DNA of 25,934 nucleotides from CAZVWH01 sp964631175 (GTDB lineage: Bacteria > Planctomycetota > Phycisphaerae > Sedimentisphaerales > Anaerobacaceae), in contig CAZVWH010000036.1 of NCBI GenBank assembly GCA_964631175.1, positions 1-25,934 of the forward strand, read 5' to 3'. Positions 7,450 to 15,097 of the stretch are shown here, piece by piece. The notes below the pieces were generated by a model. It made no database searches. It saw only the letters and a program-made list of their open reading frames with translations, and was not told where the DNA came from. The stretch's first letter is position 1. Every line of letters begins with the position of its first letter. The position numbers were made by a program, and so were the translations under genes.

Positions 7450-7530
7450 TTAGCTTTTCTTATGTCGTATTTTCCACTTGGTGTGTCTTTTTTTACTGCC
7501 TACTTTGCGTCTGCGTCTTGGTTTCGCCAT
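7450..7530 (-). CDS. 26-residue highly basic protein
   Basis: ATG at 7530 preceded by GGAG at about six bases (TTTGGAG, TACTAA, ATG) opens a frame MAKPRRRRKVGSKKRHTKWK followed by six residues and TAA. About half the residues are Arg, Lys or His. Composition and the MAKP start recall very small ribosome-associated proteins such as the THX or COX24-like classes, but the sequence does not match either clearly, so this is a guess. It lies about 95 bp upstream of the corrinoid-activase-like gene on the same strand, and divergently from the plus-strand gene at 7643. The strong ribosome binding site is the main argument that it is real. Confidence 0.55.
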   Translation of the reverse strand: MAKPRRRRKVGSKKRHTKWKIRHKKS

Positions 7531-7576
7531 TTAGTACTCCAAAAAAAGGACCACAATCTGTAAAACAAAATTGTTG

Positions 7577-7606
7577 TTAAGACTATCGAACATATAGTAA
7601 TATAAT
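7577..7606 (+). promoter_or_regulatory. putative promoter of the 97-aa gene
   Basis: A perfect TATAAT at 7601-7606 is preceded at 18 bases by TTAAGA (7577-7582), a partial -35 match. Transcription would start near 7613, about 30 bases before the ATG at 7643. Confidence 0.4.
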
Positions 7607-7642
7607 CTCATGTAAAAGTAAAAACATATTAAGGTGTAAAAA

Positions 7643-7936
7643 ATGATTCAATGTAAAGATTGTGAATTCTGCGAGATTGGCCCGGAAGGCAAGCGGACCT
7701 TCAAATGCGATCCTTTCGTTAATATCAAAGAGCCGGAATGTTTAGCCAAATGGCAGCTTATACGACTTGATATGCTGGTATCCAGCTATCAGCAGATGCT
7801 CAAGTGGTATGGAAAATTGGCGCCGCTTCAGGATAAATTGGTCAATTACATGCAGCGAGAGATTGAAGACCTTGACGAAGCCGACCAGTGGAAGCTCACC
7901 GATGACGACGAGGACGAAGAAGAAGATAGTATATAG
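7643..7936 (+). CDS. cysteine-rich N-terminus, acidic tail hypothetical protein, 97 aa
   Basis: The N-terminus has Cys4, Cys7, Cys10, Cys22 and Cys33 (MIQCKDCEFCEIG, then FKCDPF and PECLAKW), spaced like a small zinc-binding ribbon. The middle (residues 38-75) is an amphipathic helix and the last 20 residues are almost all Asp and Glu. No known family is recognised. AAGGTG lies about six bases before the ATG and a TATAAT box about 37 bases upstream. The gene precedes the sigma factor operon by about 200 bp on the same strand. A role in binding metal, nucleic acid or a basic partner is possible but not shown. Confidence 0.75.
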   Translation: MIQCKDCEFCEIGPEGKRTFKCDPFVNIKEPECLAKWQLIRLDMLVSSYQQMLKWYGKLAPLQDKLVNYMQREIEDLDEADQWKLTDDDEDEEEDSI

Positions 7937-8136
7937 TAATGGGCAAGGAAAACTGCAAGTAAATACGCAACAGCAGCAAAGTCAATAACTTATGCAATAG
8001 CCTCATAGGAGTTTATTGCACCGTGATAAGCTGGATTCAAACAGCGCCGGCAGGTGAAAAATGCAGGCAGATTATCCCTCATTTTTGCAATAAACCAGTC
8101 TTAGACACCGTCTTTCATTACGAAAAGAACCTGAGT

Positions 8137-8670
8137 ATGGCAAAAAGCGACGAGTTAACCCAGGTTATAATCGGCTGTAAGAACGGAGATGCTGATTGCT
8201 TTTCACAGGTAGTAGATATGTACGCAAGCCGATGTTACGGCTATTTCTACCGATTGACGGGCAACAAAGACATCAGTGACGAGCTGCTGAGCACACTATT
8301 CGCCAAATTGGTTGAAAAAATCAGGTCTTATAAAGGCGGCTCTTTTGAAAGTTGGTTGTTCAAAATAGCATCTAATATTTTTCACGATTACTTAAGGAGC
8401 AAACAACGATATAAAAAACTGCTCCACGTCCGAAAAAGTCGGCTTGAGCAAGAAATAACAGAGCCGAAACACTCGAACAATGTAAAAATTGACAAACTGC
8501 AGATTCAACTGGGCCGGCTGGATGCCGAGACGAAAGAATTAATTATGCTGCGGTTTTATTCGCAACTGAGCTTCAAGGATATAGCAAAGATACGGTCCGA
8601 GCCAATAGGAACAACATTGTCAAAACTACATCGAGGACTAAAAAGATTGCGAGAGCTAATGGAAGGTTAA
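8137..8670 (+). CDS. RNA polymerase sigma factor, sigma-70/ECF-like
   Basis: Region 2 spans about residues 22-87: FSQVVDMYASRCYGYFYRLTG, then DISDELLSTLFAKL and FESWLFKIASNIFHDYLRS, the core-binding and -10 helices. Region 4 spans about 122-174: LGRLDAETKELIMLRFYSQL, SFKDIAKI, then IGTTLSKLHRGLKRLRELME, the -35-binding helix-turn-helix. Family proteins direct RNA polymerase to special promoters. Start at ATG 8137 (MAKSDELTQV) gives the normal ECF N-terminus. A GTG at 8023 with AGGAG eleven bases upstream would add 38 unrelated residues and cannot be excluded. The next gene starts four bases after the stop and is probably its anti-sigma factor. Confidence 0.9.
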   Translation: MAKSDELTQVIIGCKNGDADCFSQVVDMYASRCYGYFYRLTGNKDISDELLSTLFAKLVEKIRSYKGGSFESWLFKIASNIFHDYLRSKQRYKKLLHVRKSRLEQEITEPKHSNNVKIDKLQIQLGRLDAETKELIMLRFYSQLSFKDIAKIRSEPIGTTLSKLHRGLKRLRELMEG

Positions 8671-8674
8671 AAAT

Positions 8675-9193
8675 ATGAGCAGCCGAGATGAAGAAAATCT
8701 GAAGGAGCTGTTCGGCAGATTTCTAAAGGCCGAACAAGCCAATAGGGCTGTTGAGGATATTCAACGAGCTGAGCAAATTCTGCATGAACAGCCTGCCCCA
8801 GAGCCTGATGACATGCTCATAGCTAATATAAAAGCAGAAATTGCCTTGAATTTACTGCCCCAGAGAGCATACGTTTTTAAGCGAATCATCTCCAAAGTAG
8901 CTGCAGTTGCAGCGGCGGTCCTTATTATAACGGCTATAGGTTTGAACCTTTTCGAAAAAGATAGTGACTCTGAAAAACTTGTGTATGCTTCAATAATACC
9001 CAGAGCAATCTGGGAAAGCGATGATATAGCAGCCGACGATGCCCTGTTGGCAAATCTGACTGTTGAGGTCGAACAGATTGAAGAGGAAGTATCATCTTTA
9101 CAGTTAGGCGAAAATGGCAGTAAAAACGACAGAGCGATAGAAAAGCTGGAAATGGAGCTGATAGAAATCAATAGCGATTTTTGGAAGGGATAA
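8675..9193 (+). CDS. single-pass membrane protein, putative anti-sigma factor
   Basis: This 172-aa protein has an N-terminal charged domain (residues 1-70), one membrane helix (about 71-93, KVAAVAAAVLIITAIGLNLF) and an acidic outer domain ending in a predicted coiled coil (about 128-168). No zinc-binding HxxxCxxC motif is visible, so it is not a canonical ZAS anti-sigma factor. Position immediately after the sigma gene (GGAAGG at the end of that gene serves as its ribosome binding site) and the topology suggest it holds the sigma factor at the membrane; this is inference. It is followed by a secreted protein gene whose ribosome binding site lies in its last codons. Confidence 0.75.
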   Translation: MSSRDEENLKELFGRFLKAEQANRAVEDIQRAEQILHEQPAPEPDDMLIANIKAEIALNLLPQRAYVFKRIISKVAAVAAAVLIITAIGLNLFEKDSDSEKLVYASIIPRAIWESDDIAADDALLANLTVEVEQIEEEVSSLQLGENGSKNDRAIEKLEMELIEINSDFWKG

Positions 9194-9198
9194 GACTG

Positions 9199-10059
9199 AT
9201 GACAACAAGCCGCTCAATCATTTTGCTTTTAGCAATAGCAGCAATGGTAACGGCATGCACTCTGCCGTGCCGGGCTGAGCAGAAAGATAAAGATGACGAA
9301 AACATCTGGACTGAGCAAGGATCGCCGGGACCAGGACGAGGGTCGGAAAGAGGTCGAGGACTAGGGGGACCAAGAAGGTTCGAGCTGACAGATGAGGATA
9401 TCAATCGCATTATGAGCAGCCTTAAAAAAAACGATCCGAATGCGGCCACAGAGCTGGAGAAACTGTGTAAAAAGGATCCTGAGAAGTTCCAGGCTGAAAT
9501 TAGAAGACACGGCCGTGAGGAGTTCGGCAAAATAATAAGAGAACGAATAGAGGGATGGAGACGCCAGAGACAAAACGATTTTCTGCAGTGGTTGGAGAAA
9601 AATTATCCTAAAGAGGCGGAAAAACTGACTAAACTAAAGGAGAAAGAACCGAAACTATACATGGAGAAATTTGACCTTATCAGGAACAAATATTGGCCTA
9701 TTTTCGAAGAAGAGAGAAGGAATCCTGAATTATCCGAAGTTCTTAAAGAAGACTTACAGCTAAAGGATAAGCGAGACGAGCTGGTTATTACCATCAAAGC
9801 TGCCAAGAATGAAAAAGATAAGCAAAAATTATTGGTAGAATTGGATGAAGTGGTCGGCAGACGCTACGATTTAATCGTACGACAAAAGGAGATTGCATAC
9901 GAACGGCTGCTCAAGTGGCTTGAGGAGTTAAGAAATAGGGTCAGGGAAAGTAGAGATGAAATAACTAAGTGGAAAGACGAAAAAGTGAAGGTTGAAAATG
10001 TAAAGAAACACATCAAGGACTTGACCGAAGAAACAACTCCTCCGTTCCGCTGGGACTAA
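9199..10059 (+). CDS. exported, highly charged coiled-coil protein, possible lipoprotein
   Basis: The 286-aa product starts MTTSRSIILLLAIAAMVTAC, a signal peptide. VTAC fits a lipobox with Cys20, and ALPCRAEQ-type cleavage just after is the alternative. A Gly/Arg-rich linker (SPGPGRGSERGRGLGGPRR) follows, then about 220 residues of Lys/Glu-rich helix with coiled-coil character. No enzyme motif or named family is recognised. ATG 9199 has GGAAGGGA about eight bases before it, overlapping the end of the upstream gene; a TTG at 9181 is less likely. As third gene of the sigma operon it could be the envelope component sensed or controlled by the pair upstream. A terminator follows. Confidence 0.75.
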   Translation: MTTSRSIILLLAIAAMVTACTLPCRAEQKDKDDENIWTEQGSPGPGRGSERGRGLGGPRRFELTDEDINRIMSSLKKNDPNAATELEKLCKKDPEKFQAEIRRHGREEFGKIIRERIEGWRRQRQNDFLQWLEKNYPKEAEKLTKLKEKEPKLYMEKFDLIRNKYWPIFEEERRNPELSEVLKEDLQLKDKRDELVITIKAAKNEKDKQKLLVELDEVVGRRYDLIVRQKEIAYERLLKWLEELRNRVRESRDEITKWKDEKVKVENVKKHIKDLTEETTPPFRWD

Positions 10060-10101
10060 AAATCGAATTCGCCTCTGGCGAACTCGACGAAGTAAATAAC
10101 T

Positions 10102-10135
10102 AAGCCTTACAGATTTCCTGTAAGGCTTAGTTTTT
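10102..10135 (+). terminator. intrinsic terminator of the sigma operon, likely bidirectional
   Basis: A perfect 11-bp stem (AAGCCTTACAG and CTGTAAGGCTT) with a five-base loop, followed by AG and five T. On the other strand the hairpin lies just past the rhomboid stop codon, so it can end both converging transcripts. Confidence 0.85.
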
Positions 10136-10988
10136 AATATTTGTATCGCTTTTGTTCAGCGTCAGTGGCTTTTTTGAGGATCCTTTTTTCTTTTAAAGTC
10201 AGGCTATGGATGCCTGAATTGTGGACCTTTTGTAATATGCGGTCCACTTCTAACTGCAGGTTGCGTTCGACAGCCACTCTCTTTTCCCATGTACCAGCCC
10301 GCATTTTCAATTGAATTCTCTCCCGCCAGGGCTTCGAAAATACATAAATGGCCCCTGCTGCTATACCTGCCAGATGTGCTGCATTGCCTCCGGCATTGTC
10401 AGCCCTGGTTAATACTAAAATGAAATAGACAGCAGTCAGACCAATTGCCGCTACTCGTATTGGTACAGGAAAAAGAAAAATAAAAACCACAAAGTGTGGA
10501 AAGAGGATGGCACACGCAGCTAACAAACCAAGTATCGCACCAGAAGCTCCCACCATAGGACCCGCCTGCAAAAAATTCAGCGCGACGAGCAGCATGTAGA
10601 ATAAACCTCCCGCAACGCCACAACCTAAATAAAATATCAGGAATTTTCTGCCGCCCCAATGCCGTTCGAGTGTCGGCCCTAAAAAGAACAAGCCAAGCAT
10701 GTTAAAAGAAATGTGCCAAATGTCGGCTGTGTCATGCAAAAACTGGTACGTTACCAATCGCCAGAGTTGCAAGGCCCGATTCAGCGAATCAGGTTCAAGA
10801 GGAAACAACCGGTAAACAAGAACACCCAACGGTCTTATGATTATAGCGCTTAGAAATACGGCTATGTTAATAATTAACAGCCACTTAACAACTGGCGTAA
10901 TCTTCGGAAAGCCGAATCGCATCTGCGGTGCATACCGATAGCGAGAGTCAGAATCTACACGAGTATAATCTCTATCGTAAAGACCCAT
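10134..10988 (-). CDS. rhomboid-family intramembrane serine protease
   Basis: The rhomboid signatures are present: HISFNMLGLFFLGPTLERHWG (His92, Asn96), the catalytic Ser149 in GASGAILGL, and the catalytic His205 in AAHLAGIAAGA. Six to seven membrane helices lie between residues 33 and 218, and a basic cytoplasmic tail follows. Family members cleave membrane helices within the bilayer. The ATG at 10988 (MGLYDRDYTR) is chosen; a TTG 42 bases upstream is possible, and neither has a strong ribosome binding site. The 284-aa length is normal. It lies 158 bp downstream of lgt on the same strand, with a dispersed palindrome between, and its 3' end shares the terminator with the sigma operon. Confidence 0.92.
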   Translation of the reverse strand: MGLYDRDYTRVDSDSRYRYAPQMRFGFPKITPVVKWLLIINIAVFLSAIIIRPLGVLVYRLFPLEPDSLNRALQLWRLVTYQFLHDTADIWHISFNMLGLFFLGPTLERHWGGRKFLIFYLGCGVAGGLFYMLLVALNFLQAGPMVGASGAILGLLAACAILFPHFVVFIFLFPVPIRVAAIGLTAVYFILVLTRADNAGGNAAHLAGIAAGAIYVFSKPWRERIQLKMRAGTWEKRVAVERNLQLEVDRILQKVHNSGIHSLTLKEKRILKKATDAEQKRYKY

Positions 10989-11042
10989 AGTATTGTTCTT
11001 ATTGATTTCTCTTTTTCTAAAGCCGGCCAACCACCAAATGAA

Positions 11043-11104
11043 CCCTTCGACTTCGCTCAGAGCTTGCCCTGAGCCTGTCGAAGGGGCAGGCTTGGGGGCT
11101 AAAC
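11043..11104 (+). repeat. dispersed palindrome with GGCTAAAC end
   Basis: CCCTTCGAC (11043-11051) pairs with GTCGAAGGG (11077-11085), and inside it GCTCAG (11055-11060) pairs with CTGAGC (11069-11074). The unit then runs into GGCAGGCTTGGGGGCTAAAC, ending in the motif seen at other hairpins here. Related GTCGAAGG pieces occur near 16352, 16797 and 17060. Such palindromes are common intergenic repeats. Confidence 0.75.
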
Positions 11105-11146
11105 TATCATATTGTTAATGTTGTGAAATGTTCAAGTAAAAAAGAT

Positions 11147-12133
11147 TTAAGGCCCAAGATCGGCGGTTTCCGACTTCATTTTGTGAAATATTGCTAAGAG
11201 AATCGCTCCGAGTATTATTGATGCGAAGCTGATAATCTGAGAAATTGTCAAACTGTCAATTTCAAAAGGATTATCGTCGCGGATAAACTCTATAAAGAAT
11301 CGAGTGATGCCATAGAGTATAAACATTAAGGCAAAGGTGCTGCCGGATTTTGTAAAGAATTTTTTTGTGTTTTTGGACCTGCCGGCAAGCTGCGACCTCC
11401 GCCAGAAAAGATAAAGGATAAGACACAAAGCCGCTGCATTTGCCGATGAATACAATTGGGTTGGGTGAATAGGCAAACAGCGGTATTGGCCATTTTTAAC
11501 CATGTCCTTCTGCTGTTCAGTCAACTCTTCGTATGATTTTAAGCCATAGAACGTTTTGCTATTGCTTTCGTAATAGTGGAAAAACTCATCCGGTAGTTTC
11601 AGGTGCGGTTCAAGACGGTTTCTTTTGGTGTCCGGATATACCTGGCTGTAATAAGCATCTGAGCCGTACGGAAAACAGACGGCCCAAGGCAAATCCGTTG
11701 GTTTTCCAAAGCAACAGCCTCTCATAAAACAGCCGATTCTGCCAAAGACCAGTGCCAGCATCAAGCCGATAGCTAAAATATCAAGGTAATGACGAACAGG
11801 AAGCTTATGATACAAAAGATATAAAAAGATAATGGGGATAGCCAAAATCACAGCACCATAAAGCTCAAGACCCCCGCGCCAGATAGCGAAGATAGACAGC
11901 AGGCCTCCTTCCAGCTTATCAAAATGGTGAATGACGTAGAACAAACGGGCTCCTGCTACTCCGGCTATTAATGAGTAAAGGGCAGCATTAGTAATGAGTT
12001 GAGGATCAGGCGTGATGTTGCGGCTCAGGTGTCTGATCAGAGACACCGCTGCAATGAAGCCGACAACCATCATAAAGCCAAACGTATTTACAGGCAAGCC
12101 GATGAAAGGTATTTTGAAAAGCTCAGGATGCAT
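11147..12133 (-). CDS. lgt: prolipoprotein diacylglyceryl transferase
   Basis: Seven-helix membrane enzyme that transfers diacylglycerol from phosphatidylglycerol to the lipobox Cys of prolipoproteins. Visible family blocks are the N-terminal FGFMMVVGFIAAV helix, ARLFYVIHH, IWRGGLELYGAVI (84-96), the signature region GRIGCFMRGCCFG (131-143), HPTQLYSS (223-230) and ITRFFIEFIRDDNP. The usual GRxGNFxNxE has become GRIGCFMRGCC, a variant seen in several phyla, so the enzyme may still be active. Between signature and HPTQLY lies a longer loop (about 155-220) than in E. coli. It is the second-last gene of the dapL-to-rhomboid run, 52 bp after panD. Confidence 0.95.
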   Translation of the reverse strand: MHPELFKIPFIGLPVNTFGFMMVVGFIAAVSLIRHLSRNITPDPQLITNAALYSLIAGVAGARLFYVIHHFDKLEGGLLSIFAIWRGGLELYGAVILAIPIIFLYLLYHKLPVRHYLDILAIGLMLALVFGRIGCFMRGCCFGKPTDLPWAVCFPYGSDAYYSQVYPDTKRNRLEPHLKLPDEFFHYYESNSKTFYGLKSYEELTEQQKDMVKNGQYRCLPIHPTQLYSSANAAALCLILYLFWRRSQLAGRSKNTKKFFTKSGSTFALMFILYGITRFFIEFIRDDNPFEIDSLTISQIISFASIILGAILLAIFHKMKSETADLGP

Positions 12134-12185
12134 TTGTTTCGTATCTCGTCGCTCATCGCTCGTGGCCCGTTTGAGTCACGAATTC

Positions 12186-12542
12186 TTATCCGACTTCTTT
12201 GATTCTGTTATATTTATCGAAAATAATGACTTTTGGCTTTAGTTTTATTGCCTCTTCGGGCGTGTAATAGCCAAAGCCAAGAATAATGATCAAATCTTTT
12301 GGTTTTATCAGGTGAGCAGCGGCGCCGAGTACAATAATTTGGCCGGAATCAGCTTCCGCCGGAACAGCGTAAGTTTCCAGCCTGTTGCCATTATTGAGAT
12401 CGGCGATTAAAACAGATTCGTAAGGCAATATGCCGGCTGCATCCATAAGCTTAGAATCTATCGCAATACTGCCGGCATAGTGCAGTTTCGTTTCGGTAAC
12501 CGTTGCTCGATGTAACTTGCTTTTTAATAACTTTACAAACAT
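12186..12542 (-). CDS. panD: aspartate 1-decarboxylase
   Basis: Makes beta-alanine from aspartate for pantothenate. The family start MFVKLLKSKLHRATVTETKL and the self-cleavage site HYAGSIAID are clear: Gly24-Ser25 is cut and Ser25 becomes the pyruvoyl cofactor. LNNGNRLETYAV and VLGAAAHLI are the other conserved blocks. At 118 aa it has the normal length. It works with PanC, whose gene lies upstream on the same strand but separated by a hicBA toxin-antitoxin pair. Confidence 0.96.
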   Translation of the reverse strand: MFVKLLKSKLHRATVTETKLHYAGSIAIDSKLMDAAGILPYESVLIADLNNGNRLETYAVPAEADSGQIIVLGAAAHLIKPKDLIIILGFGYYTPEEAIKLKPKVIIFDKYNRIKEVG

Positions 12543-12604
12543 AGAATTTGGTTGTTGGTGTTTAAGCGTGTAGTATTACTCTGCCTATTTCTCCCAGTGT
12601 ATGT

Positions 12605-12847
12605 CTATACCTTTCTATAAGCCTTCAAAAACTCATCTCTTGTGATTCCAGATTGAACGCAAATTGTTCTCAGCGTAGAGGCTTTTATTTTAGAGTGATT
12701 CGGCATAGTCAGAGGAATTTTACTCCCATCCGGATTTTCACGTACCATAGAAATGTGCTCTTTTTCCCTTACAATTTGAAAGCCCAAAATCTCCAGCGCT
12801 TTTATTGCCTTTCGTTTGGGTGCATCAACAGGAAACTTTGCCATCAA
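12605..12847 (-). CDS. hicA: HicA-family mRNA interferase toxin
   Basis: An 80-aa protein with the HicA double-stranded-RNA-binding-like fold: KAIKALEILGFQIVREKEHI (His31 is the catalytic position), then MVRENPDGSKIPLTMPNHSK and ASTLRTICVQSGITRDEFL. HicA toxins cleave mRNA, and HicB neutralises them. The catalytic His is followed by Ile-Ser-Met, where many members have His-Ile, so activity is likely but not certain. The gene overlaps hicB by four bases (ATGA). An internal Met2 is an alternative start. Confidence 0.88.
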   Translation of the reverse strand: MMAKFPVDAPKRKAIKALEILGFQIVREKEHISMVRENPDGSKIPLTMPNHSKIKASTLRTICVQSGITRDEFLKAYRKV

Positions 12848-13068
12848 ATTTCTACCCCTGCTTCAGCGACAAAGACTTCAATAATTTGCGGTTCTATCTC
12901 TAATACCTCTGTCCCAAATGTCTCAATATGAAAATGAATTGCGGACTTTACATCAGAAAGAGCTTCTTCATAGCTATCTCCCTGCCCGACCACAATTCCC
13001 TTGAGTCCCAAAGGATACGCGACATAACCATCGGAGTGTTTCTCTACAACGATTTTAAATTGTTTCAT
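12844..13068 (-). CDS. hicB: HicB-family antitoxin
   Basis: A 74-aa protein of the UPF0150/HicB N-terminal type: FKIVVEKHSDGYVAYPLGLK, then GDSYEEALSDVKSAIHFHIE. It is the short form, with the partial RNase H-like toxin-binding domain but no C-terminal helix-turn-helix or ribbon-helix-helix for DNA binding, so direct autoregulation is doubtful. GAGGG lies six bases before the ATG. The pair is in hicB-hicA order within the pantothenate gene run, 47 bp after panC. Confidence 0.88.
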   Translation of the reverse strand: MKQFKIVVEKHSDGYVAYPLGLKGIVVGQGDSYEEALSDVKSAIHFHIETFGTEVLEIEPQIIEVFVAEAGVEI

Positions 13069-13115
13069 AACAAGCCCTCATTTTTGAGTAATTAAAATAC
13101 TGCTGTAATTATACA

Positions 13116-13970
13116 CTATTTTTTTGTAGAGTCCACCAGAATGTTATCTATAAGTCGAGTTGAGCCGATTTTGACTGCAACCGCAGCGAGGATTTTGCCG
13201 GAAACTTGGTCGATACTCTCAAGTGTTTCGGCATTAACAATGCTGATGTATTCGATCTTTGCCGACGGAATCTGATTGAGTATTTTGCGCATTTGGCCAA
13301 TAATCTCTTTAGTGTCGGTGACACCAGCTTCAATCATTTCCCGGCACTTTTGAAGGGATTTAAAAATCAAAGTCGCGTCTTTTCTCTGCTGCTCTGTTAG
13401 ATACTGGTTTCTGCTGCTTACAGCTAAGCCGTCCGGCTCGCGAATTGTAGGACAAACAGCAATTTCCAGAGGCATATTCAAATCAGCGACCATTCGCTTT
13501 ATAACAATGGCTTGTTGAGCGTCCTTTTGGCCGAAAAAAGCGATGTCCGGTGTAACGATGTTAAACAGCTTGGCACATACGATGGTTACTCCACGAAAAT
13601 GTCCGGGACGGAATTGGCCACAAAGCGGCTCAGTCAGCTTCTCTACGTTTACCCAGGTAAGATTTTCACCTGGATACATTTCTTCCGGTGTTGGGGCAAA
13701 TATTATATCGACACCCTTTTTCCTACAAATCTCCATATCTTTATCGAACGGGCGGGGATATTTGTCAAAGTCTTCAGCGGGTCCGAACTGTGTAGGATTG
13801 ACAAAGATACTAACTATAACAAAGTCGGTTTGTTGAACCGCCGCTTCAATGAGCGAAACATGGCCGATGTGAAGCGCTCCCATCGTCGGCACAAAGCCAA
13901 TTTTTTTGCCTTCGGCTCGTGTGGCATTAACAAGCTTTCTGACCGATTGTATTGTTCTTGTGAATTCCAT
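13116..13970 (-). CDS. panC: pantothenate synthetase (pantoate-beta-alanine ligase)
   Basis: Joins pantoate and beta-alanine with ATP to form pantothenate. Diagnostic blocks are FVPTMGALHIGHVSLIEAA with the HIGH-like His34 and His37, SIFVNPTQFGPAEDFDKYPR, GHFRGVTIVCAKLFNIV, FFGQKDAQQA (147-153) and the KMSKS-like SSRNQYL (185-191). The 284-aa length is standard. It lies 41 bp downstream of folK, with a short GC hairpin in the gap, and supplies the same pathway as panD further on. Confidence 0.97.
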   Translation of the reverse strand: MEFTRTIQSVRKLVNATRAEGKKIGFVPTMGALHIGHVSLIEAAVQQTDFVIVSIFVNPTQFGPAEDFDKYPRPFDKDMEICRKKGVDIIFAPTPEEMYPGENLTWVNVEKLTEPLCGQFRPGHFRGVTIVCAKLFNIVTPDIAFFGQKDAQQAIVIKRMVADLNMPLEIAVCPTIREPDGLAVSSRNQYLTEQQRKDATLIFKSLQKCREMIEAGVTDTKEIIGQMRKILNQIPSAKIEYISIVNAETLESIDQVSGKILAAVAVKIGSTRLIDNILVDSTKK

Positions 13971-13981
13971 TTTTATAGAAA

Positions 13982-14009
13982 ACCCCGCCTATAAAAGGTG
14001 GGGCTAAAC
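13982..14009 (+). repeat. GC hairpin ending in GGCTAAAC between folK and panC
   Basis: ACCCCGCCT and AGGTGGGGCT flank an ATAAA loop and are followed by AAAC, as at 2428-2454. It lies in the 41-bp gap between two genes of the same strand, so it may be a processing or attenuation hairpin as well as a repeat copy. Confidence 0.6.
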
Positions 14010-14011
14010 AT

Positions 14012-15097
14012 CTATTCTGCAATATAATATTTTACCTGATTTGCTAAATGCTCGATATGATCATCCCGCATGCAATCGAATTCAGCCATTTGTATTCGGA
14101 TAACCGGACAGATTTTCCACTCAGTGAAAAGACGTTCATAATCGCCGTTCAAGTCTTCCAGGAATTGTAGTTCGATTATCTGCTCGTACGGTCGGTTGCG
14201 GTCGTGAATGCGCTCGAGACATTTCTGTGCCGAATCCTGCAAATATATTACCAGCCTCGGCTGAGTGACTTCTGCACTGATTGATTGATAAATCTTATCA
14301 TACAAATCCAATTGCTGTGCATTTAGCAGCCGTTTGGCGTAGATTCGCTCTTTGTTAAAAACATAGTCACTTATAGAAATCTGACCCGGCTCCAGTGCAT
14401 TGTGGTTTAACTGATTGATTCTGTGGGTTAGAAAATATAATTGTGAATCCAATGCCAGCTCTTTTTTGCCGGCATAGACGTCCGGCATAAAGGGATTTGT
14501 ATCGTAAGGCTCGAGCAGCACTTTGCAATCGAGTAAGTTCGGCAGGCCCTTTGCCAGAGTAGTCTTGCCTACACCGATAATACCCGCTACGCTGACAAGC
14601 TGTGGAATATGATGATCGAGCATGAAATCCTGGCCGTTCAGTCTAACAGCTAATTCCTTCATCGGTTCTTTTATCACAGGATGCAGCAAATCGGGATCGA
14701 GCTGGCAAAGACCTTTGAGCACAAACGAACGCAGGTGCATCTGAGGATGTGGAATCGTCAGGTTCGGCTCATTTACAACCTCTGAGCCGAACAGTAAAAG
14801 GTCCAAATCGATTGTTCGCGGTTGCCATTTGCCCTGCCGTTTTCTGCCAAGCAGAGACTCAGTATCAACTAATTTCTCGTATAAATCTTCCGCACTCAGC
14901 GTGGTTTTTACTTCAGCTACTCCGTTGGCGAATTTAGGTTGGTTGAAGTGGCCGAGCGGAGCGGTCTCAATAAGGTCACTGACACCAGTGACTTCGATGT
15001 GTTTGTCTTCACCGAGCAACTCAAGAGCACGACGAATAGAGTTTCTTCTATCGCCTATGTTACTGCCCAAGCCGATATACGCGATTCTTTCTTCCAT
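14012..15097 (-). CDS. folK: fusion of FolK (HPPK) and a deoxynucleoside kinase-like domain
   Basis: Residues 1-160 are 6-hydroxymethyl-7,8-dihydropterin pyrophosphokinase (folate pathway): AYIGLGSNIGDRRNSIRRAL, ETAPLGHFNQPKFANGV, the signature RTIDLDLLLFG (94-104) and HPQMHLRSFVLKGL. Residues 165-361 are a deoxynucleoside/deoxyguanosine kinase-like domain with P-loop GIIGVGKTT (172-180), LLEPYDTNPFM, SQLYFLTHRINQL, a DRS-like SDYVFNKERIYA and a lid-like RIHDRNRPYEQ. It is one continuous frame without frameshift, so the fusion is real as sequenced. The second domain could phosphorylate deoxynucleosides. The ATG overlaps the dapL stop (TGATG), so translation is coupled. Confidence 0.92.
   Translation of the reverse strand: MEERIAYIGLGSNIGDRRNSIRRALELLGEDKHIEVTGVSDLIETAPLGHFNQPKFANGVAEVKTTLSAEDLYEKLVDTESLLGRKRQGKWQPRTIDLDLLLFGSEVVNEPNLTIPHPQMHLRSFVLKGLCQLDPDLLHPVIKEPMKELAVRLNGQDFMLDHHIPQLVSVAGIIGVGKTTLAKGLPNLLDCKVLLEPYDTNPFMPDVYAGKKELALDSQLYFLTHRINQLNHNALEPGQISISDYVFNKERIYAKRLLNAQQLDLYDKIYQSISAEVTQPRLVIYLQDSAQKCLERIHDRNRPYEQIIELQFLEDLNGDYERLFTEWKICPVIRIQMAEFDCMRDDHIEHLANQVKYYIAE

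Noticed and set aside
8023..8136. GTG start adding 38 residues to the sigma factor
   Set aside because: AGGAG is eleven bases away and the extra residues do not resemble sigma factors; ATG 8137 gives a normal N-terminus, though this is not decisive.
8761..9171. 136-aa antisense frame opposite the putative anti-sigma gene
   Set aside because: Ser-rich shadow of the opposite strand, without ribosome binding site; the plus-strand gene has operon context.
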